Source of the DNA: an uncultured Prevotellaceae bacterium
Lineage (GTDB): Bacteria; Bacteroidota; Bacteroidia; Bacteroidales; Bacteroidaceae
Assembly: GCA_900315565.1 (NCBI GenBank)
Contig: OMZS01000030.1
Location: 1-43,017 of the forward strand
DNA: 43,017 nt
Reading direction: 5' to 3'
The position numbers were made by a program, and so were the translations under genes. Shown here in pieces: positions 6,231 through 15,100 of this stretch; within the stretch, counting starts at the first letter, position 1, and every line of letters starts with the position of its first letter. Under the pieces are notes generated by a model. The model saw only the letters and a program-made list of their open reading frames with translations. It searched no databases and was not told where the DNA came from.

Positions 6231-8495
6231 TCAAATTTGATTAATCATACAATCCTTTGCCCAGTAACACATATTGTCATCAGCATACCCTAATCTGAAG
6301 TTTTCAGCATGGTAATCTTCGAAATCACAACTACCATTCTCCCAATGGTAGGTAACCAAAGCAATATCTCCCAGGTCGTCTATTTCAAAAAAGCAACACT
6401 GGTCTATTTCCAAATCTTCAAAATTGCTTATATTTTTTGAGTTCAGATACTTCTCTTTGATTAGATTTATGAAGCTCTGGTTATAATCATGAGCATTATT
6501 ATCTTTCCTCATGTTATTTGAATTTGGCCGAGATACATGTTCGCCATTCAAATTTATATAATGGCCTGTTCGTACCCATTTTCCATAGTGCGACACATAA
6601 ATTACATCTTCACTAACTAAATCAAAGGCTTCATGATAGACTGAACTCTCTTTGTGGGTAAATTTGGACAACAGAATGTTTTTCCTGAAAACTGATACAT
6701 CATAATTAGTCCGTGTACATTCAAATCCATATTGCCCTATGTATTTCTCTTCAATTGGAGTCACACCTATCACAGTTTCACCATATTGACTAAGATTGCC
6801 TTCAAACTTTATGGGATATTCCGTTCCGTCTATTGACACTAATATGTTTGTGTTATTTCTTCTACATAGAACAAAGGACTTATTTATAATTATCTCTTCA
6901 TCTTCGGAGACCTTTTGATATATATAAGAATTAATGTAGCATTTCTTCTCAAGATTGAAGAACCTATATTGTTCCTCAGCTATTTCAAAAGTGAGAATTC
7001 CTTCTTTATAATCATCTATCCTATTAAAATTATCGGGTAATTTACATTCATTTAAGGTAGTCAAATCCATTGCAAAAGAAGAGCCTTGTTTATTCTTGTA
7101 TGTAATTAATTTGAGCCTAGAATAATCTTCCAACTCCAATAAAAAGCATGGAACAATAACCTTCAGTTCTTTATTGAGAATTCCATAATACTTCCCTTCT
7201 TTGCATATTATATATACTTCTTCTCCTACTTCAAGAGGCTTTATCTCTTGATAGACAAAATTCAATAGAATGTTGTTATGATCATCTATAATTCCATACC
7301 TATCAAACGAGTCCTTTGCTATTATATGTGTTCTTGATTTTCCGATGCTCAATAATTGTTTGTACCAATGAAGGTCTAATACATCACGAGGCTGTGAGAC
7401 AATTGCCGCATTCTTGTATCCAAACATCCCCCATGAACCGTATTCGTTACTTATAATACATGAAGTACTGGTTTTCAATGAGGAATCTACAAAATCAATG
7501 TACTTATTCTGTAAAGACAAATGTTTCTGGTTAACCTTGTCATACAAAGAATAACAATTATTACTAATTCTATAGGGCACCAATAGTAATGGTCTATCTG
7601 TTTGAATAAGATCGTACAATAGGGAGGGTAATTGCTCGTCGTAACAAACAGCACTAAAGAGATAAGCATATCTGTCAAGATCTTTATTACCACTTGGAAT
7701 CTGTCTCCGTAAGAATCTACATTCTTTTATATTATAGTAATCATTAGAAGAAAGTAACAATCTATCTTTAGCACCGTATTCTTCTAATAAGAAAGGATTG
7801 ACAGAGACAGCCTTCAATGACAAGAGTATCACCATCAACGGGAAATCATCAATATGCTCATCAAAATCATTCTCTGTCCTTAATGGATGGCGGAAATCAG
7901 GCGAGCCAAGTTCACGAGCTTTTTGGCCTTTCATGGCTGGGACATACATACCATCGTAATCAACCAATACCAGAGAACCATCTTCGCGAACAAGGATATT
8001 ATCTGGTTTCAAGTCACCATGAGCAAAGGGCTGGGGAATGAGCCATTGAGCCAACTGGCTAAAACGGTAGGCTAATATTTCGAGAGTATACTTGTCATCA
8101 AGATTCTCGCGAAGATACTTATCCAGCGTCATACCCTCTACCCAATCCATCAGCAATACAGGGAACTCCGTGTCCGTTGTCTGGTCGGTATCTACAAAAA
8201 GTTCCTTTTCCAAAAAATGGATGGATACAAGATAAGGCGACGAAACATCTTTCAGCTCTTCCGTTATCTGCTTATAAGCCTCAGTCCGCCCTTCCTGCTC
8301 TTTGGTGAAGCACTTTACAGCATATAGTTTGCCGTTCCGTTCATCTTTCATTTTGAAGACCACAGCAAAGTTGCCACTTGTCATTACAGGCTGCCCATCA
8401 TCTCCAAACACTGGTCTCAGAGGTTTCAGTTTATCAAAGTTATCCTCTGCCGACATGATAGCCTCTATATATTCTGAAATCAATGGATAATTCAT
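6231..8495 (-). CDS. Soluble Ser/Thr protein kinase with C-terminal WG-like repeats
   Basis: The 754-residue product begins with a kinase domain (about 15-240). It has glycine loop SGNFAVVFK (40-48), Lys61 in AVKCF, catalytic HGDLKPDN (159-166) and DYD (179-181) in the DFG position. All core residues are present, so activity is plausible. Residues about 300-650 contain WG-like beta units (GSWGMFGYKNAAIVSQP, DRYGIIDDHNNILLNFVY, GKYYGILNKELKVIVPCF). There is no signal peptide or TM helix. The kinase domain is closely similar to that of the membrane kinase at 1628-4813, but the domain order is reversed. The start codon overlaps the TGA of the ADP-ribosylglycohydrolase gene (ATGA), and the transferase gene follows at once. 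The kinase part is visibly richer in G+C than the repeat part. Confidence 0.88.
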   Translation of the reverse strand: MNYPLISEYIEAIMSAEDNFDKLKPLRPVFGDDGQPVMTSGNFAVVFKMKDERNGKLYAVKCFTKEQEGRTEAYKQITEELKDVSSPYLVSIHFLEKELFVDTDQTTDTEFPVLLMDWVEGMTLDKYLRENLDDKYTLEILAYRFSQLAQWLIPQPFAHGDLKPDNILVREDGSLVLVDYDGMYVPAMKGQKARELGSPDFRHPLRTENDFDEHIDDFPLMVILLSLKAVSVNPFLLEEYGAKDRLLLSSNDYYNIKECRFLRRQIPSGNKDLDRYAYLFSAVCYDEQLPSLLYDLIQTDRPLLLVPYRISNNCYSLYDKVNQKHLSLQNKYIDFVDSSLKTSTSCIISNEYGSWGMFGYKNAAIVSQPRDVLDLHWYKQLLSIGKSRTHIIAKDSFDRYGIIDDHNNILLNFVYQEIKPLEVGEEVYIICKEGKYYGILNKELKVIVPCFLLELEDYSRLKLITYKNKQGSSFAMDLTTLNECKLPDNFNRIDDYKEGILTFEIAEEQYRFFNLEKKCYINSYIYQKVSEDEEIIINKSFVLCRRNNTNILVSIDGTEYPIKFEGNLSQYGETVIGVTPIEEKYIGQYGFECTRTNYDVSVFRKNILLSKFTHKESSVYHEAFDLVSEDVIYVSHYGKWVRTGHYINLNGEHVSRPNSNNMRKDNNAHDYNQSFINLIKEKYLNSKNISNFEDLEIDQCCFFEIDDLGDIALVTYHWENGSCDFEDYHAENFRLGYADDNMCYWAKDCMINQI

Positions 8496-9298
8496 ATTAT
8501 CGACTTTGAATTTACAATATTATCAAATCTTTCGCTTACCTCTACCATCCAATTTGGCAGTTTCTTCAATGCTTGATAGACGAGTGCGTCGGGCATGTGC
8601 TTGTAATAAGCGTATGCCATAGGCCCTGCAATAGCAGCCAGAGTATCTGCATCACCACCAAGAGAGATGGCGAGCTTGATGCAGTCAACGTAGTCCTCTG
8701 ACTCTAAGAAACAGATGATGGCCGGGCCGACAGTGCCAGCACAAGTGGAGTTGAAAGTATATGAGTCGTGGAAGTCGGCGTACTTCTGATTGGCCCAGTC
8801 GGGATAGTATTTGTTCAGAAGATGCTCGCGCACAAACTCCTTGTCCCTACCATTCTTCAGGTGGAAGATAGTGAGAGCTGTGGCCACTGCTCCTTTGATG
8901 CCTTCGGGATGATTATGGGTGGGGGCTGCGGTCTCTGTAGCCATTCTGATACACTCGTCTTCCGTCTGTGCCAGCCATCCGGCCGATGAGCAGCGCATGG
9001 CGGAGCCATTGCCAAGACTGCGATAGGGTTTCGGGTTATGGCTGGCCATCCATAGTTTGAACTTGCTCCCAAAGCCGGCATGCCGATGTTCGTTGGCACA
9101 TTTCCATAGATTCATGGTCATATCGAGATGGTCGATGAACGCTTCGGCACAGGCAAAGGTTAGTACAGTGTCGTCGGTGAAGTGTGCCCTGCTGCTGAAC
9201 ATCTTCACTTTATTGTAATCCTTGATGCGGTGTGTTCTTCCTTCGTAGGCACTGCCCGCTATGTCGCCGATAGCTTCGCTTATCAGATAGTTTTTCAT
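8492..9298 (-). CDS. ADP-ribosylglycohydrolase (ARH/DraG family)
   Basis: The 268-residue protein carries both metal-binding signatures of the family. FTDDT (Thr41-Thr44) follows an N-terminal AIGDIAGSAYEG helix, and SLGGDADTLAAIAG lies near the C-terminus (Gly214, Asp216, Asp218, Thr219). NGSAMRC (97-103) is also typical. The family removes ADP-ribose from proteins or small molecules using two Mg ions. I start the gene at the ATG at 9298 because the upstream in-frame TTG at 9322 lies inside a TATTTTTG promoter element. It is the first gene of a unit with a kinase and an ADP-ribosyltransferase-like protein, which suggests it reverses the modification made by the latter. Its G+C content is higher than that of the downstream genes. 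Confidence 0.88.
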   Translation of the reverse strand: MKNYLISEAIGDIAGSAYEGRTHRIKDYNKVKMFSSRAHFTDDTVLTFACAEAFIDHLDMTMNLWKCANEHRHAGFGSKFKLWMASHNPKPYRSLGNGSAMRCSSAGWLAQTEDECIRMATETAAPTHNHPEGIKGAVATALTIFHLKNGRDKEFVREHLLNKYYPDWANQKYADFHDSYTFNSTCAGTVGPAIICFLESEDYVDCIKLAISLGGDADTLAAIAGPMAYAYYKHMPDALVYQALKKLPNWMVEVSERFDNIVNSKSII

Positions 9299-9319
9299 GG
9301 GCCCAAAAACATATTTCTG

Positions 9320-9350
9320 CAAAAATACAACTATTTCTCTGAACGGAAAA
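9320..9350 (-). promoter_or_regulatory. Promoter for the ADP-ribosylglycohydrolase operon
   Basis: TATTTTTG (9327-9320) matches the Bacteroidota -7 consensus TAnnTTTG. A T-rich -33 region lies about 20 nt upstream. The leader to the ATG at 9298 would be about 15-20 nt. Confidence 0.5.
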
Positions 9351-9435
9351 GGATTTAGGAATATTTATTTTTTCACAAGGCTTGTGAAGCTCAAGGAGGA
9401 AAACTATCAAAGGGAAGACAATTGTAGGTTGATTA

Positions 9436-10662
9436 TCAATGCTTTGAGATTTTAAGTTCATAGTTTTTATTGAAGGTGATTATCATCTCTTTGTGTGAAC
9501 CGTTTTCGATTGAGTCTGCCAAGCGTTTTGACAAGGCCAGCGCCACATGGCCCATGGTGCGGCGAAGATTCAACTCTACGCAGGGATGGAGAAGAAAGTT
9601 GGAACTTTGAACTTTGAACTTTGAACTTAGAACTTTGAAGTCAGAACTTTGAGCATTGGAGTCTGAACTTTGAGCATTGAACATCGAACTTTGAGTATGG
9701 GAGTCTGAACTTTGAGCATGATCCTTTGAACTTTGGCTTACCACCATCATATCAATGCCGAGAGGGCCACGGTAGGCGGCACCAATGGTTTGTGAGAGCA
9801 ACGCTTCGAGTTGGGTGCGCACGGCATGCGTGAGCTCTGCTGGCAAATAGGCCGCGAGCATCTGCTCCTTATCGGCCTCGGTGGCGAGAATGTTGCCCGT
9901 ATAGGCACCGTTGAGCGTGCTGAAGAGTGAAAGGCCGAGATAAGTAACATTCCCCCTTCCGTCGGAGAAAAACTCCATGCCAAAATCTTTAACCTTATTA
10001 TAATATACCTCGGCAACCACACTTCCCTGCTCGCGGAGAATGTTGACACACCAGCCTTGTTGCGAGCGGCTCAGTTGGCCGTCAACGTACTTAATGCCAC
10101 GCCCGCTGCTGCTCCACGGTGCTTTGAGCACCACGTGGTGCCACTGGCTTATGATTCGCAGAACATCGTCCATGGTGCGACATTCGCAACTCTCCCCTAC
10201 CGTCAGGTCGGCCAACGACTGGTGCTGGCGCAGGGCGGCCAGCAAACCGACGGCTGTACGGCGGTGAGAAAGCTGACGAAGGGCCGTCAACTGCTCGTCG
10301 GAGGGAAGCAGACTCTGGGGTACGCCAGCCTCTGAGAGCTGAAAGCGTACGGCAGCATCCCATCCCCACACCTGCACCTCGCACTCGCCCGGCGTAAGAC
10401 TCACCGCCTGCGGATTGAACCGGAGACGAAATTCATCGGCCGTGAGAAACGACACGTTGGCCATGCGTGAGCGAAGCCGGCGCGACGCTTTCTGGGCAAA
10501 GTCGGAGTCATCTACCAGCACAATGTCGCCGTCGGCAGCCCAAAGGGCTGGAATATATCCGAGGTTCATGCGAAGCTCACGGGCAGCATGCGGCGGAGTG
10601 AAATGCCGGCCGTTGTGAGCCAGTGCCAAATCGTGCTCGGGGTTGAAAAGGTGAATAATCAT
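9436..10662 (-). CDS. ATP-grasp-like protein with an in-frame repeat insertion
   Basis: This 408-residue protein starts MIIHLFNPEHDLALAHNGRHF, a start seen in conserved Bacteroidales hypothetical proteins. The middle has ATP-grasp-like features: HHVVLKAPWSSSGRGIKYV (about 174-192) as lysine strand and glycine loop, then VVAEVYYNKVKDFGMEF, and near the end CVELNLRRTMGHVALALS with an E-x-N metal-binding pattern. The exact substrate is unknown. Between the GIDMMVV strand and the E-x-N loop sits a Ser/Gln-rich insert of about 50 residues (many AQSS/VQSS units), encoded by a short GAACTTTGA-type DNA repeat. No signal peptide is seen. It is divergent from the DUF4143-type ATPase gene across an intergenic stretch with back-to-back promoters. 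Confidence 0.7.
   Translation of the reverse strand: MIIHLFNPEHDLALAHNGRHFTPPHAARELRMNLGYIPALWAADGDIVLVDDSDFAQKASRRLRSRMANVSFLTADEFRLRFNPQAVSLTPGECEVQVWGWDAAVRFQLSEAGVPQSLLPSDEQLTALRQLSHRRTAVGLLAALRQHQSLADLTVGESCECRTMDDVLRIISQWHHVVLKAPWSSSGRGIKYVDGQLSRSQQGWCVNILREQGSVVAEVYYNKVKDFGMEFFSDGRGNVTYLGLSLFSTLNGAYTGNILATEADKEQMLAAYLPAELTHAVRTQLEALLSQTIGAAYRGPLGIDMMVVSQSSKDHAQSSDSHTQSSMFNAQSSDSNAQSSDFKVLSSKFKVQSSNFLLHPCVELNLRRTMGHVALALSKRLADSIENGSHKEMIITFNKNYELKISKH
9599..9735. repeat. GAACTTTGA-type tandem repeat inside a coding region
   Basis: The sequence is made of imperfect units such as GAACTTTGAACTTTGAACTT and GTCTGAACTTTGAGCAT, phased to stay in frame with the ATP-grasp-like gene. It encodes Ser/Gln-rich residues. 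Similar GAACTTT repeats are usually intergenic in this group (from memory). Confidence 0.85.
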
Positions 10663-10694
10663 GCGTATAATCTTTCTATTTCAATAAGCGGGTG

Positions 10695-10725
10695 CAAAAA
10701 TAACAAAAAAAATCGATATTTTGCT
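10695..10725 (-). promoter_or_regulatory. Promoter for the ATP-grasp-like gene
   Basis: On the minus strand TATTTTTG (10702-10695) matches TAnnTTTG. The -33 region about 20 nt upstream (TTAG) is only a weak match. The start codon is about 33 nt downstream. Confidence 0.5.
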
Positions 10726-10733
10726 AAGCGTAG

Positions 10734-10765
10734 TTTGCAAATTATCATAATTATTTATACCTTTG
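10734..10765 (+). promoter_or_regulatory. Promoter for the DUF4143-type ATPase gene
   Basis: TTTG (10734-10737), a 20-nt spacer and TACCTTTG (10758-10765) form a full match to the Bacteroidota consensus. Transcription should begin near 10770, so an in-frame TTG there cannot be the start codon. Confidence 0.75.
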
Positions 10766-10793
10766 CAAATTGAAAACAAACAACAAGGAATTA

Positions 10794-11981
10794 ATGGAAG
10801 CTTTCTTTCGCACACACTCTTATCTTGTGGAGCATACTAACGCACCAGTTCGTCGCGGCCTTATGGACGAAATCAACTGGAGCGACCGTATGATTGGCAT
10901 CAAAGGTACGAGGGGCGTAGGAAAAACCACATTCCTTTTGCAATACGCCAAGGAGAATTTCGATGTGCGCGACCGCAAGTGCCTCTACGTGAACATGAAC
11001 AACTTCTACTTCCAGGGGCGCGGTATTGCCGACTTTGCCGGCGAGTTCTACAAGAACGGCGGCAAAGTGCTGCTCATCGACCAGGTGTTCAAGGAAACCA
11101 ACTGGAGCAAGGAGCTGCGCTACTGCTACGACCACTACCCCGAACTGAAAATCGTGTTCACAGGCTCGAGCGTCATGCGGCTGAAAGAAGAAAACCCCGA
11201 GCTCAACGGCATCGTGAAAAGCTACAACCTCAGAGGCTATTCGTTCAGAGAGTTTCTCAACCTGCTCACCGGCAACAACTTCAGGCCCTACACGCTCGAC
11301 GAGATACTGAACGACCACGAGCGAATCATCAAGCAAATACTTCCTAAGGTTTCACCCAGCAAATATTTTCAGGACTATCTGCACCACGGATTTTACCCAT
11401 TCTTTCAGGAGAACCGCAACTACTCAGAGAATCTGCTAAAAACCATGAACATGATGACCGAAGTGGATATTCTGCTCATCAAACAAATAGAACTGAAATA
11501 TCTCACCAAAATCAAGAAACTTTTTTATCTGCTCGCCGTCAACGGGCCCAAGGCTCCCAACATCAGCCAGCTGGCCAACGACATCAAAACCAGCCGCGCC
11601 ACGGTGATGAACTACGTGAAGTATCTGGCCGACGCCCGGCTCATCAACCTGATTTACCCCGCAGGGCAGGTATTCCCCAAAAAGCCGGCCAAGGTGATGA
11701 TGCACAACTCCAACCTGATGTACGCCATCTATCCCATCAAGGCAGAGAAACAGAACGTGATGGAGACTTTCTTCGTCAACTCGCTTTGGAAAGACCACAT
11801 CGTGAACGAAGGAGGCAAGGATGGAGTCTATCTGGTGGACCAGAACAAGTATTTCCGCATTTGCGACGCCTCGAAGAGCAACAAGATAAGAATTCGTCCC
11901 GACGTCATCTACGCCCGCTACAACACCGAGGTGGGCAAAGGCAATCAAATACCGCTCTGGCTGCTCGGGTTCCTCTATTAG
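10794..11981 (+). CDS. AAA_14 / DUF4143-type ATPase
   Basis: The 395-residue product has Walker A GTRGVGKTT (38-46), a Walker B strand KVLLIDQVFK (91-100), sensor-like KIVFTGSS and a C-terminal DUF4143-like part ending in a winged-helix/nuclease-like region (NISQLANDIKTSRATVMNYVKYL, then MHNSNLMYAI). These ATPases are common in Bacteroidota; their role is unclear. In relatives the Walker B motif reads IDEIHK with a catalytic Glu; here that position is Gln97, so hydrolysis may be reduced. I choose the ATG at 10794, preceded by AAGGA, rather than a TTG at 10770, which would sit at the predicted transcription start. The last residues (WLLGFLY) are followed by a stop without the longer tail often seen. 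Confidence 0.82.
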   Translation: MEAFFRTHSYLVEHTNAPVRRGLMDEINWSDRMIGIKGTRGVGKTTFLLQYAKENFDVRDRKCLYVNMNNFYFQGRGIADFAGEFYKNGGKVLLIDQVFKETNWSKELRYCYDHYPELKIVFTGSSVMRLKEENPELNGIVKSYNLRGYSFREFLNLLTGNNFRPYTLDEILNDHERIIKQILPKVSPSKYFQDYLHHGFYPFFQENRNYSENLLKTMNMMTEVDILLIKQIELKYLTKIKKLFYLLAVNGPKAPNISQLANDIKTSRATVMNYVKYLADARLINLIYPAGQVFPKKPAKVMMHNSNLMYAIYPIKAEKQNVMETFFVNSLWKDHIVNEGGKDGVYLVDQNKYFRICDASKSNKIRIRPDVIYARYNTEVGKGNQIPLWLLGFLY

Positions 11982-12120
11982 CGGGCTGGCAGGCCTCACC
12001 AGGGCAACAACCAGCAGGCTCAACACCATGAGCTGGAGACACAAAACAAAAATAGAAATAAAAAGCTTAGAAAAGCTAAAGAACAAATATCAAACATACA
12101 TTAACATTATTCATTTTTTT

Positions 12121-15100
12121 ATGGCTAAAGAAAAGAAATTTATCACCTGTGATGGTAACGAGGCTGCGGCTCATGTGAGCTACATGTTCTCCGAGGTAGC
12201 TGCTATCTACCCCATCACCCCGTCTTCGCCTATGGCGGAGCATGTTGACGAGTGGGCCGCCCGTGGTCGCAAGAACCTGTGGGGCCAGACCGTAAGTGTG
12301 CAGGAAATGCAGTCTGAGGCTGGTGCTGCCGGTGCAGTTCACGGTTCGTTGCAGGCTGGTGCACTCACCACTACATTTACCGCTTCTCAGGGTTTGCTCC
12401 TGATGATTCCAAACATGTACAAGATTGCCGGTGAGCTCATCCCCACCGTGTTCGACGTGTCGGCCCGTACACTGGCCAGCCACTCGCTCTGCATCTTCGG
12501 CGACCATCAGGACGTGATGGCTTGCCGCCAGACTGGTTTTGCCATGCTCTGCGAGGGTGGCGTGCAGGAAGTGATGGACCTCACCGCCGTTGCTCACCTG
12601 GCAACACTCGAGACCTGCGTGCCGTTCGTCAACTTCTTCGACGGTTTCCGCACCTCTCACGAGTACCACAAGATTGAGCTCATGGACCAGGAGGACATCC
12701 GCCCGCTGGTGAAGGAAGAGTACATCAAGCGCTTCCGCGACCGCGCCATGAGCCCCGAGCGTCCCATCACCCGTGGTACCGCCGAGAACCCCGAGACATT
12801 CTTCACCCACCGCGAGGCCTGCAACCCCTACTACGACAGCGTTCCCGAGGTGGTTGAGAAGTATCTGGGCGAAATCTCGAAGATTACCGGCCGCGAGTAT
12901 CACCTCTTCTCTTACTACGGAGCCGAGGATGCTGACCGCATGATTATCCTCATGGGTTCGGCCACCGACGCTGCCCGCGAGGCCATCGACTACCTGAACA
13001 GCCAAGGCCAGAAGGTGGGTATGATCAGCGTTCACCTCTATCGTCCGTTCAGCGTGAAGCACCTGCTGGCCAGCGTTCCCAAGAGCGTGAACCGCATTGC
13101 CGTGCTCGACCGCACCAAGGAGCCCGGAGCCAACGGCGAGCCTCTGTACCTCGACGTGAAGGATGCCTACTACGACGTAGAGGACCGTCCGCTCATCGTG
13201 GGTGGCCGCTACGGACTGGGTTCTCACGACACCACTCCGGCTCAGATTATCAGCGTGTTCAACAACCTCGCTATGCCCGAGCCCAAGAACCACTTCACCA
13301 TTGGTATTGTTGACGACGTCACCTTCACCTCTCTGCCCGAGGTTCCCGAGATTGCTCTCGGCGGCGCTGGCATGTTCCAGGCCAAGTTCTTCGGACTGGG
13401 TGCCGACGGTACCGTGGGTGCCAACAAGAACTCTGTGAAGATTATCGGCGACAACACCGACAAGTATTGCCAGGCTTACTTCTCTTACGACTCCAAGAAG
13501 TCGGGAGGTTTCACCTGCTCTCACCTGCGTTTCGGCGACACGCCCATCCGCTCTACCTATCTGGTGACCACGCCTAACTTTGTGGCTTGCCACGTTCAGG
13601 CCTACCTCCACATGTACGATGTGACCCGCGGCCTGCAGAAGAACGGCACCTTCCTGCTCAACACCATCTTCGACGATGCCGAGCTCGAGAAGTTCATGCC
13701 CAACAAGGTGAAGCGCTACTTCGCCCAGAACAACATCACCGTCTATACCATCAACGCCACCAAGATTGCACAGGAGATTGGTCTGGGCAACCGCACCAAC
13801 ACCATCCTGCAGAGCGCATTCTTCCGCATCACCGAGGTGATTCCCGTTGAGCTGGCCGTAGAGAAGATGAAGGCTGCTGCCCTGAAGTCTTACGGCGCCA
13901 AGGGTCAGGACGTGGTTGACAAGAACTACGCAGCCATCGACCGTGGTGGTGAGTACAAGAAGTTCGAGGTGAAGGCCGAGTGGGCCAACCTGGCCGACGA
14001 CGCAGCCAAGGAGGACAACGCTCCCGCATTCGTCAAGGAAGTGGTTCGCCCCATCAACGCCCAGGCCGGCGACCTGCTGCCCGTCAGCGCATTTGCCAAG
14101 TTCGGCACCACCGACGGCTCTTGGGAAGTTGGCACAGCCGCTTACGAGAAGCGCGGCGTAGAGGCCTTCGTTCCCGAATGGAACTCAGAGAACTGTATCC
14201 AGTGTAACCAGTGTGCATACATCTGTCCTCACGCAGCCATCCGTCCGTTCGTACTCACCGACGACGAGCTGGCTGGCTTCGATGGCCTCACCACCCTCGA
14301 GATGAAGGCTCCCGCCGCCATGAAAGGCATGCACTTCGTCATTGAGCCCAGCGTGCTCGACTGTCTCGGATGCGGCAACTGCGCCGACATCTGCCCGGGC
14401 CATCCCAAGAAGGGCAAGGCTCTCACCATGGTTCCGTTCAATCCCGACAAGGCCGAGATGAAGAAGATGGCTGCCGACTGGGACAAGCTCGTGAAGGTTC
14501 CCAGCAAGCAGGATTTGGTTGACATCCGCTCTAACGTGAAGAACTCTCAGTTCGCTCAGCCGCTGTTCGAGTTCTCGGGCGCTTGCGCCGGTTGCGGTGA
14601 GACACCTTACGTGAAGCTCATCTCTCAGCTCTTCGGCGACCGTCAGATGATTGCCAACGCCACAGGTTGCTCGAGCATCTATTCAGCCTCTATCCCCTCT
14701 ACTCCTTACACCAAGAACGAGAAGGGTCAGGGCCCATGCTTCAACAACTCTCTGTTCGAGGACTTCTGCGAGTTCGGTCTCGGTATGGCCCTCGGTAACA
14801 AGAAGATGAAGGAGCGCGTGGCCAAGCTGCTCTGCGAGGCTTCCGAGGGAGCTCCCGCTGAGTTCAAGGCTTTGGCCGAAGAGTGGATTGCCAACAAGGA
14901 AGACGCCGACAAGACCAAGGAGATTGCTCCTAAGCTGCGCGAGGCTATTGCCGCTGGTGCAGAGGCCGGTTGCGAGTTCTGCAAGGAGCTCAAGACGCTC
15001 GACCACTATCTGGTGAAGCGCTCTCAGTGGATCATCGGTGGCGACGGTGCCTCTTACGACATCGGTTACGGCGGTCTCGACCACGTCATTGCTTCTGGCG

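Noticed and set aside
9299-9322. Longer ADP-ribosylglycohydrolase starting at TTG 9322
   Set aside because: That TTG is the end of the TATTTTTG promoter element; the ATG at 9298 gives a normal family N-terminus.
10770-10793. Start of the DUF4143-type ATPase at the TTG at 10770
   Set aside because: The TTG lies at the predicted transcription start of a full consensus promoter. The ATG at 10794 has AAGGA in front.
12028-12120. N-terminal extension of nifJ from the ATG at 12028
   Set aside because: The extra 31 residues are lysine-rich and unlike the family; MAKEKKFITCDGN at 12121 is the usual start.
12076-13611. Long open frame antisense to nifJ, and similar ones antisense to the receptor (18257-20329) and nrdD genes
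   Set aside because: These are shadows of strongly biased codon use in G+C-rich genes; the translations are low-complexity (Val/His/Gly-rich) and have no motifs.
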